Below the pieces are notes generated by a model. That model worked only from the letters and a program-made list of their open reading frames with translations, was not told where the DNA came from and ran no database searches. Positions 24,201 through 33,093 of a DNA stretch of 64,000 nt are shown in pieces. The first letter of the stretch is position 1, and each line of letters starts with the position of its first letter. Position numbers and translations under genes: made by a program. Origin of the DNA: Kocuria carniphila. GTDB taxonomy: Bacteria > Actinomycetota > Actinomycetes > Actinomycetales > Micrococcaceae. The stretch spans positions 164,261-228,260 of the forward strand of contig NZ_NOIT01000004.1 in NCBI RefSeq assembly GCF_004136555.1, given 5' to 3'.

Positions 24201-24695
24201 TTCGTTGTCCAGGGTCGCACCGCCCAGTGAGGCGATGCCCATGGTGCGACGCAGCGGACGGCCTTGGTCGTCCGTGTCCTGCCACCCGCGGCGTCGGGCC
24301 TTGATGAATCGATCGGCGATCATGTCCGTCGCGGTATCGACGTCCAACTCTTGCCAATCGGTGGCGCGGGGTGCGCGGTACAGCACGCGGGTCTGTCGAC
24401 CAGGAGAGTTGACGAGCTGTTCGCTCGCAGACCCCTTGGGGCACAAACGACCACGGGAGATCGGGGAATCCGGATCGCCCTCGATCTGGATGACCTTGTC
24501 GTCCTTGACGTACACCTTCTGCCCACAGCCCACGGCGCAGTACGGGCAGATGCTCTGCACCACCCGGTCGGCCGTTTCGGTGCGTGAGGTGATGTCCCGG
24601 GTGCGCTGAGACACCACGGCAGAACTACGGCCGGTGGAGTCCGCTGTGCGGAATTGCCGGAAGACCGGCCATTCCAAGGGGCTGAATCGCGACAT
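21267..24695 (-). CDS. fdhA: Formate dehydrogenase alpha subunit, selenocysteine-containing
   Basis: A 1142-residue molybdopterin enzyme with selenocysteine at residue 189, encoded by TGA at 24129-24131. The flanks, IENQARI-U-HSSTVPSLGTSFGRGG, match the active-site region of Sec formate dehydrogenases. Upstream is the [4Fe-4S] motif ICPYCAVGCGQ...RLCPKGS; downstream are molybdopterin domains (GSNMAECHPVGFQW) and the dinucleotide-binding C-terminal domain (VTDRMKPLTVRG). It oxidises formate to CO2. I see no Tat signal at the N-terminus. An acidic low-complexity insert lies at about 338-415. It is followed by fdhB with ATGA overlap. Confidence 0.94.
24099..24131 (-). promoter_or_regulatory. SECIS-like hairpin at the fdhA UGA codon
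   Basis: Directly after the Sec codon (24129-24131), 11 bases lead into an 8-bp perfect stem, GGTTCCCA and TGGGAACC, with a GTT loop (24099-24117). Bacterial SECIS elements sit at this distance and present G/U loop bases to SelB. This supports UGA decoding and excludes a simple nonsense mutation. Confidence 0.8.
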
Positions 24696-24704
24696 GGTGT
24701 CAGG

Positions 24705-24938
24705 CTAGTCCAGGTCAGGATCGGTGGGCAGCTCTTGATCCGCCGTGTCGATCCGATTCTCTATCTGCAGTTCGTCCACGTCCTTGAGCGGGTCCTCATC
24801 GGCCCCCCACTGGGCATCGTCCTCTTCCCACGCGGAATCCTCATCACCGGTGGTGCCGATGAACTCGTCCTCGCGCAGGGGTTCACTGGCGGTGTCCGGG
24901 TTGTCGATGGGGTTGGGGTCGGGAATGGGTTGAGACAT
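24705..24938 (-). CDS. Small acidic protein at head of fdh operon (77 aa)
   Basis: A 77-residue, strongly acidic protein (many Asp and Glu, few basic residues) with a good AAAGGAAG ribosome site. It ends 9 bases before fdhA, so it is the first gene of the fdh operon. It has no membrane helix and no known domain, and looks largely disordered. It may be a chaperone-like or assembly factor for the dehydrogenase, but this rests on position only. Confidence 0.65.
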   Translation of the reverse strand: MSQPIPDPNPIDNPDTASEPLREDEFIGTTGDEDSAWEEDDAQWGADEDPLKDVDELQIENRIDTADQELPTDPDLD

Positions 24939-24961
24939 GATGGCTTCCTTTCTCGCTGCGT

Positions 24962-25000
24962 GGTCGGTTAATTCGACCGACCCGTAGGACGATCATTGTA
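24962..25000 (-). promoter_or_regulatory. Candidate promoter and operator of the fdh operon
   Basis: GGTCGGT (24962-24968) and ACCGACC (24976-24982) form a 7-bp inverted repeat in the leader of the first fdh-operon gene. TACAAT on the minus strand (24995-25000) could be its -10 box. No convincing -35 box is visible. Confidence 0.35.
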
Positions 25001-25007
25001 CTTACTA

Positions 25008-25433
25008 TCACTCGTCGGCCGGTGCATCGAAGGACCACATCACACCGAAGCGATCGAAGACCGTGCCGTACCACCCGCCCCATGGCGCCTTTTCGAAAGG
25101 CATGCCCACCGAGCCACCACCGTTGGTGAGCTTCTGGATGAGGTCGCGAGCGTCGTCGGGGGTCTCGACCGAGTAGAGCAGCGAGTAGGCGGTTCCGCGC
25201 AGTGGATAGTCATTACCGTCCTCCATGGCGTCCCCACCGGCAACCCGGCCACCCGGAGTGGTCAGGACCGCGTGGGCCACGTGTTGAGGGTTCGGTTCGA
25301 AGGGCATCCCCTCCAGCTGCATGTCTCCGTAGCGCATGAGATCCAGGTCTCCGCCGAAGACTTCGTGCCAGTGTTCAAAGGCCTCGGCGGCGTTGCCGGG
25401 TAGAGCGATGTAGGTAGCGAGGGTGGTGCTCAT
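25008..25433 (-). CDS. VOC/PhnB-like glyoxalase-superfamily protein
   Basis: A 141-residue protein of the PhnB-like VOC group (AEAFEHWHEVFGGDLDLMRYG at the start, WGGWYGTVFDRFGVMWSF at the end). It has the paired beta-alpha-beta-beta-beta units of the superfamily. These small proteins are often dimeric and of unknown role; a second, related gene lies at 40191-40592. It is a single gene, tail-on to the fdh promoter. Confidence 0.85.
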   Translation of the reverse strand: MSTTLATYIALPGNAAEAFEHWHEVFGGDLDLMRYGDMQLEGMPFEPNPQHVAHAVLTTPGGRVAGGDAMEDGNDYPLRGTAYSLLYSVETPDDARDLIQKLTNGGGSVGMPFEKAPWGGWYGTVFDRFGVMWSFDAPADE

Positions 25434-25600
25434 GAGATGCTCCTGAGTTCAGAACGTCACGGCAGTTTTGTGTCGCGTGCTGGCCAGAATAGGCCTCCCC
25501 GGCTCGTGGAACCAGACCTCCCGAGGGGAACTTCGCGTTAACTCACGCGCGTCACCCGCTACCTAGGGGGGAGCCCTTGTGCGTCGTCATAGACACCCGT

Positions 25601-26308
25601 TCAGATCAGCGGCCACGGGAACCGCATCCCCGTGGGATCCGCCGGGAGCCTGCCCAAGAGCCCCAGGACTCTCACGCGTTCCTGAATGGCCTGGACTTCC
25701 CCGGCAGTCAGTAGGTCCGCCACACCGGCCGGGACCTGATGTTCGAGCGGCGCGATGTCCTCCTGCAAGGACTCCGCGATGGGTTCCCGCGCAAAGTCCC
25801 AGATAACCGTTCGAAGTTTGTACGGCTCGGCGAAGCACAGGCCGTGGTCAATGCCCCAGATCCGGCCGTCCAGGCCTCGTAGAACGTGGCCGGCCTTGCG
25901 GTCGGTGTTGTTGGTGACCACGTCGAAAACCGCCATGCGTTTGAGGTCTTCGTGCGTCTCCGGGCAATCCGTGTAGAGAGTGAAATAGTGCTGTTCCAGG
26001 TCCGTCTCCACGAACCGCTGCAGGGACCCGATGCCGTACGGCCCGTCCTCCCGAATAATGGTCAGCGGCACGATGCCCCAGCCCAGCGCCTCACTCAGCA
26101 GGTACGCTGCGCGCTCCCGTCGGTAGAGCCCCGGCTCGAAGTCGTACAGGGGCCGCTCCCCCAGTTCTGGTTTGTAAATGGCCCAACACTGACAGTCCCC
26201 GTGGGTCAGTTCGACCAGAAAGGTCTCGTTGCTGCTCTCCACGAGCTGCCCGAGGATCTCAATCTCGCCGAGTTCCAGGAGTTCACTCGTGCGCTGGTCG
26301 TCCACCAT
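25601..26308 (-). CDS. SCO1664 family protein
   Basis: A 235-residue protein of the actinobacterial SCO1664 family, a distant relative of the PI3/4-kinase-like fold. The ATP-pocket-like VSSN..AIYKPELGERPLYDFEPG start and the segment AVFDVVTNNTDRKAGHVL...WGIDHGLCF keep kinase-type Asp, Asn and Asp residues. It lies 6 bases after the histidine phosphatase gene, the usual partnership in actinobacteria, where the pair often flanks mycothiol genes. No mshC gene is seen here. Activity is unproved. Confidence 0.82.
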   Translation of the reverse strand: MVDDQRTSELLELGEIEILGQLVESSNETFLVELTHGDCQCWAIYKPELGERPLYDFEPGLYRRERAAYLLSEALGWGIVPLTIIREDGPYGIGSLQRFVETDLEQHYFTLYTDCPETHEDLKRMAVFDVVTNNTDRKAGHVLRGLDGRIWGIDHGLCFAEPYKLRTVIWDFAREPIAESLQEDIAPLEHQVPAGVADLLTAGEVQAIQERVRVLGLLGRLPADPTGMRFPWPLI

Positions 26309-26314
26309 GGTTCC

Positions 26315-26947
26315 TCACTGCGCCGTGAGCGTGGCCAGGGAATCCTGTGTGGAATTGACCGTGAGCACCAAGGGGTCGTGGTCGCTCGGATAGGCAATCG
26401 CGGACACCGAGCACGGCCCCACACTGAGCCGCTGGAACTTGTCCAGCGGTGTCCCCATCTCGTGGGCCAGCACCGCCCGAATCGGGTCCGCATGGGAGAA
26501 ACACACCACCGTGCCACCGGGGTGAGCGGTCCGGATGCGAGTCAGCGCGTCGACCATCCGCTCCAGCATCTCCCGGAAACTCTCGCCACCCGGGAACGTG
26601 AAGCTCGCGGGTTCGTGCTGCACGGTCTGCCATTCGGGCGAGCGCGCCAGGTCTGCCAATTTCTCGCCGGTCCAGTCACCGACCTCTAGTTCCAGTAGCC
26701 CAGGGTCCTCGATCACCGACAAACCGGTAGCGTCCGCGGTGGCCTGCGCGGTCTCCCGCGTGCGCTCGAGCGGAGACGAGTACAGCGCGGTCAGCCGCAA
26801 TTCGCTCAGCCGCTTGGCGACGCGAGCCGCCTGTTCCCGCCCGGCGTCGGACAGGTGCAATCCCGGGGTTCGGCCGGGCAGAAGTTGCCCTGTGGTGGGT
26901 GTCTGACCGTGTCTGACCAGAAGCAGCGTGGTGGTTTCGGGGCTCAC
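26315..26947 (-). CDS. MSMEG_4193-type histidine phosphatase
   Basis: A 210-residue histidine phosphatase/phosphoglycerate-mutase-like protein. The catalytic motif is LLLVRHGQTP (phospho-accepting His), with the second His in VVCFSHADPIRAV and YSSPLERTRETA as the arginine segment. I use GTG 26947 because it gives the usual short N-terminus; the longer frame from 27001 adds unlike sequence. With the SCO1664 gene it forms a two-gene operon. The substrate is unknown. Confidence 0.85.
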   Translation of the reverse strand: MSPETTTLLLVRHGQTPTTGQLLPGRTPGLHLSDAGREQAARVAKRLSELRLTALYSSPLERTRETAQATADATGLSVIEDPGLLELEVGDWTGEKLADLARSPEWQTVQHEPASFTFPGGESFREMLERMVDALTRIRTAHPGGTVVCFSHADPIRAVLAHEMGTPLDKFQRLSVGPCSVSAIAYPSDHDPLVLTVNSTQDSLATLTAQ

Positions 26948-27069
26948 ACCGTCCAGCGTAGGCCCACGGTTCTGCCTCGTCACGGTTCTTGCGAGAGCCA
27001 CGGGTCACGCGGCGTCATCACCCTTTGGAGGGGTCGACGCCGCTCACCCCCGCGCGTAGCGTGGCTTGC

Positions 27070-28458
27070 GTGAGCGTTCAGCCTGAGATTCGTACCGTGG
27101 GTGACCTGCGATCAGCCGGTCACGTCCAGAAAACCCTGCGTGAAGAGATTCGCGACAACCTGCTGGCTGCCCTGGCAGCCGGGGATAATCCGTGGCCCGG
27201 CCTGCACGGCTTCGACCGCACGGTCATCCCCCAGCTCGAACGCGCCTTGATCGCCGGACACGACATCGTGTTGTTGGGTGAACGAGGCCAGGGTAAAACA
27301 CGTCTGTTGCGGACCCTGTCCGGGTTGCTGGATGAATGGAGTCCGGTGATCGAGGGGTCCGAACTCAATGAGCACCCCTATGACCCCATCACCGCGGAAT
27401 CCGTTGCCCGGGCAGCACTCGAAGGTGACGCTCTGCCCATCGCCTGGCGGCACCGCACGGATCGATACGTGGAAAAGCTGTCCACTCCGGACACCTCCGT
27501 GGCCGACCTCATTGGCGACGTGGACCCCATGCGCGTGGCCGAAGGTCGCCGGTTGGGGGACCCCGAAACCATCCACTTCGGCCTGGTCCCCCGCGCCAAC
27601 CGGGGCATCGTGGCGCTCAACGAACTCCCCGACCTGGCCGAACGCATCCAAGTGGCTCTGCTCAACGTCATGGAGGAGCGCGACATCCAGATCCGCGGTT
27701 ACGTGCTGCGGCTCCCACTGGACGTCCTGGTCGTGGCGTCGGCCAACCCGGAGGACTACACCAACCGCGGTCGCATCATCACCCCGCTCAAGGACCGTTT
27801 CGGTGCCGAAATCCGCACCCACTATCCCCTGGAACTCGAGGACGAGATGGCGGTCATCCGCCAAGAGGCCCATCTGACGGCCGAGGTCCCGGAGGTGATC
27901 CTCGAGATCCTGGCCCGCTTCACACGCGCGCTGCGCGAATCCAATGCGGTCAACCAGGCCTCGGGCGTCTCGGCCCGCTTCGCGATCGCCGGCGCGGAGA
28001 CCATTGCTGCAGCGGCCCGGCACCGTGCCACGGTGCGCCACGGTGAAGACGCCGTGGCCCGCCTCGTGGACGTGGACAGCGCCGTGGACGTGCTCGGCGG
28101 CAAGATTGAATTCGAATCCGGCGAAGAAGGCCGCGAGGACGAGATCCTTGAGCACCTCTTGCGCACCGCCACCGCCGACGCCGTTCGGGCCCATTTCCGC
28201 GGGTTGGATTTCGGTCCGCTCGTGGAGGCTTTCGACGGCCAGCGCACCATCACCACCGGTGAGCAGGTCACCGCCCAGGAGTTCCTGGACGCCCTGCCCG
28301 AACTGGAAGACAGCGCCCTGTACGACCAGATCGCATCCCAGGTGGGCGGGAGCACCCCCGGTCACCGCGCCACCGCCATCGAGCTGGCCCTGGAGGGGTT
28401 GTTCCTGATCCGCCAGCTCTCCAAGGAAACCGGTGACGGGGAAACCGTCTACGGATAG
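27070..28458 (+). CDS. MoxR-type AAA+ ATPase
   Basis: A 462-residue ATPase of the magnesium-chelatase ChlI/MoxR branch. The Walker A is LLGERGQGKTRLL, Walker B is RGIVALNELPDL, the sensor 1 region is VVASANPEDYTNRGRI, and arginines follow in RFGAEIRTHYP. GTG at 27070 fits the family start; the frame to 26989 overlaps the promoter of the phosphatase gene. MoxR proteins act as chaperones with VWA partners, and the VWA gene starts only 8 bases downstream. The client is unknown. Confidence 0.9.
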   Translation: MSVQPEIRTVGDLRSAGHVQKTLREEIRDNLLAALAAGDNPWPGLHGFDRTVIPQLERALIAGHDIVLLGERGQGKTRLLRTLSGLLDEWSPVIEGSELNEHPYDPITAESVARAALEGDALPIAWRHRTDRYVEKLSTPDTSVADLIGDVDPMRVAEGRRLGDPETIHFGLVPRANRGIVALNELPDLAERIQVALLNVMEERDIQIRGYVLRLPLDVLVVASANPEDYTNRGRIITPLKDRFGAEIRTHYPLELEDEMAVIRQEAHLTAEVPEVILEILARFTRALRESNAVNQASGVSARFAIAGAETIAAAARHRATVRHGEDAVARLVDVDSAVDVLGGKIEFESGEEGREDEILEHLLRTATADAVRAHFRGLDFGPLVEAFDGQRTITTGEQVTAQEFLDALPELEDSALYDQIASQVGGSTPGHRATAIELALEGLFLIRQLSKETGDGETVYG

Positions 28459-28466
28459 AGGCCATC

Positions 28467-30467
28467 ATGCGTAACCGCCACAGGTCCTCCCGGTACGGCC
28501 GCTACTCCGGGGGCCCCGATCCCCTGGCACCACCCGTCGACCTCGCCGAGGCCCTCGACGCCGTCGCGGAAGACGTCATGTCCGGCTACTCCCCGGAACA
28601 GGCCATGCGTGAGTTCCTGCGCCGGGGCGGACGCAACCAGCGCGGACTGGACGATCTGGCACGCAAAGTGCAACAGCGGCGTCGTGATCTGTTGAGCAAG
28701 CACCGCCTGGACGGCACGATCCAGGAGGTTAAGGAGCTGCTGGAGAAGGCCTTGCGCGAGGAACGCAACCAGTTCCTGCGCGACGCTCGCATGGATCCCA
28801 TGGACCGGCAGTTCCGCGAAATGCAATTGGACAGCCTGCCCTCCTCCCCCGCGGCTGCCGTCACGGAACTCGCCGACTACGACTGGCAGTCCGATACCGC
28901 CCGGCAGCACTACGAGCAGATCAAGGACCTGTTGGGGCGCGAGATGCTCGACCAGCGGTTTGCCGGCATGAAGCAAGCGCTGGAGAACGCGACCGACGAG
29001 GACCGGCAGGCCGTGGCCGAGATGCTGGGTGACCTCAACGACCTGCTGGACAAGCACGCCCGCGGTGAAGACACCCCGGAAGACTTCGACGAGTTCATGG
29101 CCAAACACGGGGATCAGTTCCCCGAGAATCCCCAGAACGTGGATGAGTTGATCGACGCACTCGCCCAGCGTTCGGCGGCCGCCCAGCGCATGATGCGCTC
29201 CATGACGCAAGAACAGCGCGACGAGCTGATGTCGCTGTCCGCTCAGGCCTTAGGTTCGCCCGAGTTGATGTCGCAGCTGGACCGACTGGACGCGTCCCTG
29301 CAGGCACTGCGTCCCGGGGAAGACTGGACCGGGTCCGAGCAGTTCGACGGCGATCAGGGTCTCGGCCTGGGCGACGGCACCGGTGTGCTCCAAGACTTGG
29401 CCGACCTGGATTCACTGGCCGAACAGCTCTCACAGTCCTATTCGGGCTCCACGCTATCGGACCTCGATATCGAGGCCCTGACCCGACAATTGGGCGACGA
29501 CGCCGCGGTCTCGGCCCGCACGCTCGCCGAACTGGAGAAGGCGATGCAGGACAGCGGTTACCTGCGCCGTGGCACGGACGGGGATCTGAAATTGTCCCCG
29601 CGCGCGATGCGCAAGCTGGGGCAGTCCCTGTTGCGCGATGCCGCCGGGCGGATTTCCGGCCGGCAGGGTCGCCGGGACACTCGCCTGGCCGGAGCGGCCG
29701 GTGAACAGACGGGCTCCAGCCGAGCGTGGGCATTCGGAGACGTGGAGCCGTGGGACGTCACTCGCACGGTGACCAACGCGATCGGCCGCACGGCGGCCGC
29801 CGGCAAGGACCCGATGAAGGGGCTGCGCATCGATGTCCAGGACATCGAGGTGCGCGAAACCGAGGCCCGGACGCAAGCGGCGGTGGTGTTGCTCGTGGAC
29901 ACCTCGTTCTCCATGGCGCTCAACGGCCGCTGGGTGCCCATGAAGCGCACGGCCCTGGCACTGCATCATTTGCTCTCCACGCGGTTCCGAGGCGACCGGC
30001 TCGAGCTGATCACGTTCGGGCGCTACGCCCAGCGCATGGACATCGGCGAGCTAACGGCGCTGCCCGCCTGGCACGAACAAGGCACCAACCTGCACCACGG
30101 TCTGTTACTGGCAGGCCGGTTCTTTCGCCAGCACCCCAACATGCAACCGGTGCTGCTCGTGGTGACCGATGGTGAGCCCACCGCCCACCTCATGACCCAC
30201 GGCGAGGCGTGGTTCTCGTATCCTCCGGATCGCGAGACGCTTCTGAACACTGTCTCCGAGTTGGACAAGGTCACGCGGCAGGGCGCAGAGGTCACGTTCT
30301 TCAGATTGGGTGACGACCCAGGCTTGGTCCGATTCGTTCAAGCCATGGCCACACGAGCCGGGGGCCGCATGGTGGCACCGGACCCCGAAGACCTGGGTGC
30401 GGCGGTGGTCGGAGAGTTCCTGCGAAACCGCTACGCAGATCCCGTGTGGGACGTGGACTGGGACTAA
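28467..30467 (+). CDS. VWA-domain partner of MoxR ATPase
   Basis: A 666-residue protein. The N-terminal 420 residues are long, charged helices (REFLRRGGRNQRGLDDLARK onward). The C-terminal VWA domain (about 470-650) has the MIDAS motif as VVLLVDTSFSMAL, then TNLHHGL and LLVVTDGEPTAH, which hold a divalent metal. It is co-transcribed with the MoxR gene; together they resemble the CoxD/CoxE or chelatase I/D pairs that insert metals or remodel proteins. The nearby operons do not tell the target. Confidence 0.87.
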   Translation: MRNRHRSSRYGRYSGGPDPLAPPVDLAEALDAVAEDVMSGYSPEQAMREFLRRGGRNQRGLDDLARKVQQRRRDLLSKHRLDGTIQEVKELLEKALREERNQFLRDARMDPMDRQFREMQLDSLPSSPAAAVTELADYDWQSDTARQHYEQIKDLLGREMLDQRFAGMKQALENATDEDRQAVAEMLGDLNDLLDKHARGEDTPEDFDEFMAKHGDQFPENPQNVDELIDALAQRSAAAQRMMRSMTQEQRDELMSLSAQALGSPELMSQLDRLDASLQALRPGEDWTGSEQFDGDQGLGLGDGTGVLQDLADLDSLAEQLSQSYSGSTLSDLDIEALTRQLGDDAAVSARTLAELEKAMQDSGYLRRGTDGDLKLSPRAMRKLGQSLLRDAAGRISGRQGRRDTRLAGAAGEQTGSSRAWAFGDVEPWDVTRTVTNAIGRTAAAGKDPMKGLRIDVQDIEVRETEARTQAAVVLLVDTSFSMALNGRWVPMKRTALALHHLLSTRFRGDRLELITFGRYAQRMDIGELTALPAWHEQGTNLHHGLLLAGRFFRQHPNMQPVLLVVTDGEPTAHLMTHGEAWFSYPPDRETLLNTVSELDKVTRQGAEVTFFRLGDDPGLVRFVQAMATRAGGRMVAPDPEDLGAAVVGEFLRNRYADPVWDVDWD

Positions 30468-30570
30468 CCCCCACAAGCAGCACAGTGGAACCTCCAAGTT
30501 TTCGGCCCTCAACCGTGACTACTCGTCCCTTGTCCCAGCTTCGTTTGCATGGAACAGTGATGTGCACCAC

Positions 30571-30590
30571 GGCGCCATGACTGTGGCGCC
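30571..30590. promoter_or_regulatory. Hairpin in leader of the Rv2629-like gene
   Basis: GGCGCCA and TGGCGCC form a 7-bp inverted repeat around TGACTG, 20 bases upstream of the AGGAGGT ribosome site. It could be an operator or a structured leader in the 154-base gap after the VWA gene. Confidence 0.3.
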
Positions 30591-30621
30591 CGGTCGCCCG
30601 ACAAGTAATCAGGAGGTCACC

Positions 30622-31791
30622 GTGAACCTGTCTTGGCTCATGCCCGTGCTCGAGGCCGAAGGTCCGTTCCTGTCGATCTACATCGACTCCACCCGAACCG
30701 ATCCCAGCTCCGCCTCGGGGCTGTCCACCCGGTGGGGACACTTCCGGTCGAAACTCGCGGACGACGGCGCTCCGGAGGCAATTCTCGAGGAGATCGAAGA
30801 GACCTTGCTGGAACCGTCTCCCATCGGTGGTCGGCACGGTCGAGCCCTCCTGGCCACTGGATCGGAGATTCTGGTCGACCGAGTGCTGCCGGCACCCCCG
30901 CGGCAAGATTCCGCCCATTGGGGTGATGAGCCAATTCTGGTGCCCTTGTTGCAGGTGATCCCACAGGCGGTTCGCCAATTGCTCGTGGAAGTTGACCGTT
31001 CCGGCGCCGACCTGCACCTGCGCGCGCCGGAAAACCCCAAGATCACCAAGAACGACAACGGTCTGGGTGAGGACTCCTCCGTGGACGGGGGCCACGACGA
31101 ACTGCACAAGGCCAGCGTGGGTGGAGGATCGCAACACGGTTGGCGCTACTCCAACCAGGAAGCTCGCGTCGAGGACTCCTGGGAACGCAATGCGGAGGCG
31201 GTGGCCGCAAAGGTTGATGCCATTGTCCGCGAGCGCCAACTGGACATGCTGTTGCTCACCGGCGATGTCCGCGCGCAGTCGCTACTGAAGGACGAGCTCG
31301 GCAAGGAAGCGCTGGCCATCCTCAAGGAAGTTCCGGGAGGCACCCGCGGTCAGAGCCTTGATCGCGCCTCGTTCCGGGAAGAAATGGCACGTGTGACCGA
31401 AGAGTTCATCAAGGAACGTCAGCAGAAACTGGCGGATCAGTTCACCGAGAATCAGAACCGGGGCGGGGAATCCGTGGCCGGCGCGGCCGAGGTCGCGGAA
31501 GCCTTGCAACGCGGTCAGGTCTCCGAGCTCCTCCTGACGATCGGTGCCGAACCGGACAACGCTGAGGAACTCACCCGGCAGGCTCTCGCAACGGATGCCG
31601 AGATTTCCACCCTCGGTGAGGGGTACGTGACCTTGCCGGAAGGTGTCGGCGCACTGCTCCGCTGGCGGGACGAGGCAACCCCCTCGAATAGCTTGTCCAG
31701 CATGTCCGGGGACCACGGTCGCGAGAGCGCAGTGGATCCGGACAGCGAGGAATCGCCCCGCGAGCGCGAAGAAGAATCAATCCGTCGTTAA
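30622..31791 (+). CDS. Vms1/Rv2629-like (baeRF-type) translation-stress factor
   Basis: A 389-residue protein of the actinobacterial Rv2629 family, related to the eRF1/Vms1 peptidyl-tRNA hydrolase fold. The N-terminus PFLSIYIDSTRTDPSSA and the middle segment LDMLLLTGDVRAQSLLKDEL match that fold. GTG 30622 is chosen for its strong AGGAGGT ribosome site; the frame from 30310 runs through the VWA gene. In mycobacteria these proteins respond to dormancy and act on stalled ribosomes. The C-terminus is acidic and variable. It ends at a 24-bp hairpin. Confidence 0.78.
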   Translation: MNLSWLMPVLEAEGPFLSIYIDSTRTDPSSASGLSTRWGHFRSKLADDGAPEAILEEIEETLLEPSPIGGRHGRALLATGSEILVDRVLPAPPRQDSAHWGDEPILVPLLQVIPQAVRQLLVEVDRSGADLHLRAPENPKITKNDNGLGEDSSVDGGHDELHKASVGGGSQHGWRYSNQEARVEDSWERNAEAVAAKVDAIVRERQLDMLLLTGDVRAQSLLKDELGKEALAILKEVPGGTRGQSLDRASFREEMARVTEEFIKERQQKLADQFTENQNRGGESVAGAAEVAEALQRGQVSELLLTIGAEPDNAEELTRQALATDAEISTLGEGYVTLPEGVGALLRWRDEATPSNSLSSMSGDHGRESAVDPDSEESPREREEESIRR

Positions 31792-31801
31792 GCTGGCGCC
31801 A

Positions 31802-31855
31802 ACCTCCGCCGTGGGCACCGGTTCCAGGAATGGAACCGGTGCCCACGGCGGAGGT
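31802..31855. terminator. Perfect 24-bp hairpin after the Rv2629-like gene
   Basis: Perfect arms of 24 bp (31802-31825 and 31832-31855) enclose AGGAAT, starting 10 bases after the stop codon. No U-run follows. It resembles the hairpins at 6171 and 46901. Confidence 0.78.
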
Positions 31856-31947
31856 CATCCTGCGAGTCCCCGATGCTCCGTGCGGCTGAGCGTGGCATCA
31901 TAAGAGGCCATAAGCAGCAGGCTGATCATTTCGTGCAGAGGAGAACC

Positions 31948-32277
31948 ATGGCTTCGTCCCGTGGGCTGGTGTGTATCGCTGCCGGATTCTATGCGGCGAA
32001 CTGTTCGCTGGGGATTTCGGTGGCCCAGCGATGGGTCGACACCTCCAAGTTCCGGTGGGTCCATCACGGCTTGTACATCCTGACGGCGAGTACCACGGCC
32101 ATCGCGTTCTTCGCGTCTGCTGCCCAACGATCACCGGCCGCGATCGCATTGGCTCCCGCCGCCGCTCCCCTGTTCCTGCTGCAACATCACGGAGCGCGAC
32201 CGCTCCGGCGACACACCCGTGACGCACTGATGGCGGCCCCCTGCTACGCGGCCGGTCTCGTGCTGGCCGGGAGGTGA
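31948..32277 (+). CDS. Small membrane protein (109 aa)
   Basis: A 109-residue protein starting at ATG 31948 behind GAGGAGA. Three hydrophobic segments are visible (about 5-22, 42-62 and 65-85), with a basic stretch between the last two helices. No family is recognised. It ends 3 bases before the nitroreductase gene, so both are probably one transcript. Confidence 0.65.
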   Translation: MASSRGLVCIAAGFYAANCSLGISVAQRWVDTSKFRWVHHGLYILTASTTAIAFFASAAQRSPAAIALAPAAAPLFLLQHHGARPLRRHTRDALMAAPCYAAGLVLAGR

Positions 32278-32280
32278 TCC

Positions 32281-33093
32281 ATGGAGTTCCTTGATGCCGT
32301 GTTCAATCGGCGTACCACCAACGGCCCCTTTCGCCCGGATCCGGTCAGCCCCGAGCACCAACAGACCCTGATCCGCGCCGCGGCGGCCGCACCCTCCCAG
32401 TTCAACAGCCAACCCTGGCGGTTCGTGCTCATCGAGGACCGGGACACCATTGAGACGGTGGCCACCATCAGCGGTGAAAGCATGACCGAGGTTATGAGCT
32501 CCGGTACCTTCTTCAACCGATACAAGAAGTATTTTCGGTTTTCGCAGAAGGAAATGGACACCCTGCGCAGCGGCATGCTTTTCGACAAGTTGCCCGCATT
32601 GCTCCGCCCTTTCACGTCCCGCGCGTTCACCCCGTCCGGGCAGAACCTGATGAACAAACTGCGTGTGCCGCAAACCCTGGGTCAGGAAAACCGCAAGTTG
32701 GTGGCCGGTTCACCGTTGCTCCTGGGCGTGATGCTGGAACGCGGTGAATATCGGCCAGAACAATTGTCCGGGTTCTACTCCGTCTTCAGCATGGGCGCGG
32801 CCATGGAAAACCTATGGCTGACCACGGTGGAATTGGGCATGGGCATCCAGTTCGTCTCCTTCCCCATGGAGGCTCCACACCAGTGGCAGCGCATCGTGGA
32901 CATGTTGCGCGTGCCGGATGACCTCGAGCTGATGGCCGTGTACCGGCTGGGTTACCTTCCCGAACGAACCCACCGCCCCGCCATCGATTGGTCCAGCCGA
33001 GAGCGCAAACGCCCTTCGCAGTTCGTTTTCCGAGAGACCTGCGACGCGCCTCAGGAAGGCTGGGACGACGACGTTCGGCCGGGTTCCGCGTGA
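32281..33093 (+). CDS. Nitroreductase family protein
   Basis: A 270-residue FMN-dependent nitroreductase-like protein. The N-terminal [15 protein letters not shown] and [20 protein letters not shown] carry the arginine and asparagine that hold FMN, and YLPERTHRP is near the usual C-terminal site. Such enzymes reduce nitro, quinone or enone groups with NAD(P)H. It shares a transcript with the small membrane protein, and its 3' end overlaps the convergent methyltransferase gene by 43 bases. Confidence 0.87.
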   Translation: MEFLDAVFNRRTTNGPFRPDPVSPEHQQTLIRAAAAAPSQFNSQPWRFVLIEDRDTIETVATISGESMTEVMSSGTFFNRYKKYFRFSQKEMDTLRSGMLFDKLPALLRPFTSRAFTPSGQNLMNKLRVPQTLGQENRKLVAGSPLLLGVMLERGEYRPEQLSGFYSVFSMGAAMENLWLTTVELGMGIQFVSFPMEAPHQWQRIVDMLRVPDDLELMAVYRLGYLPERTHRPAIDWSSRERKRPSQFVFRETCDAPQEGWDDDVRPGSA

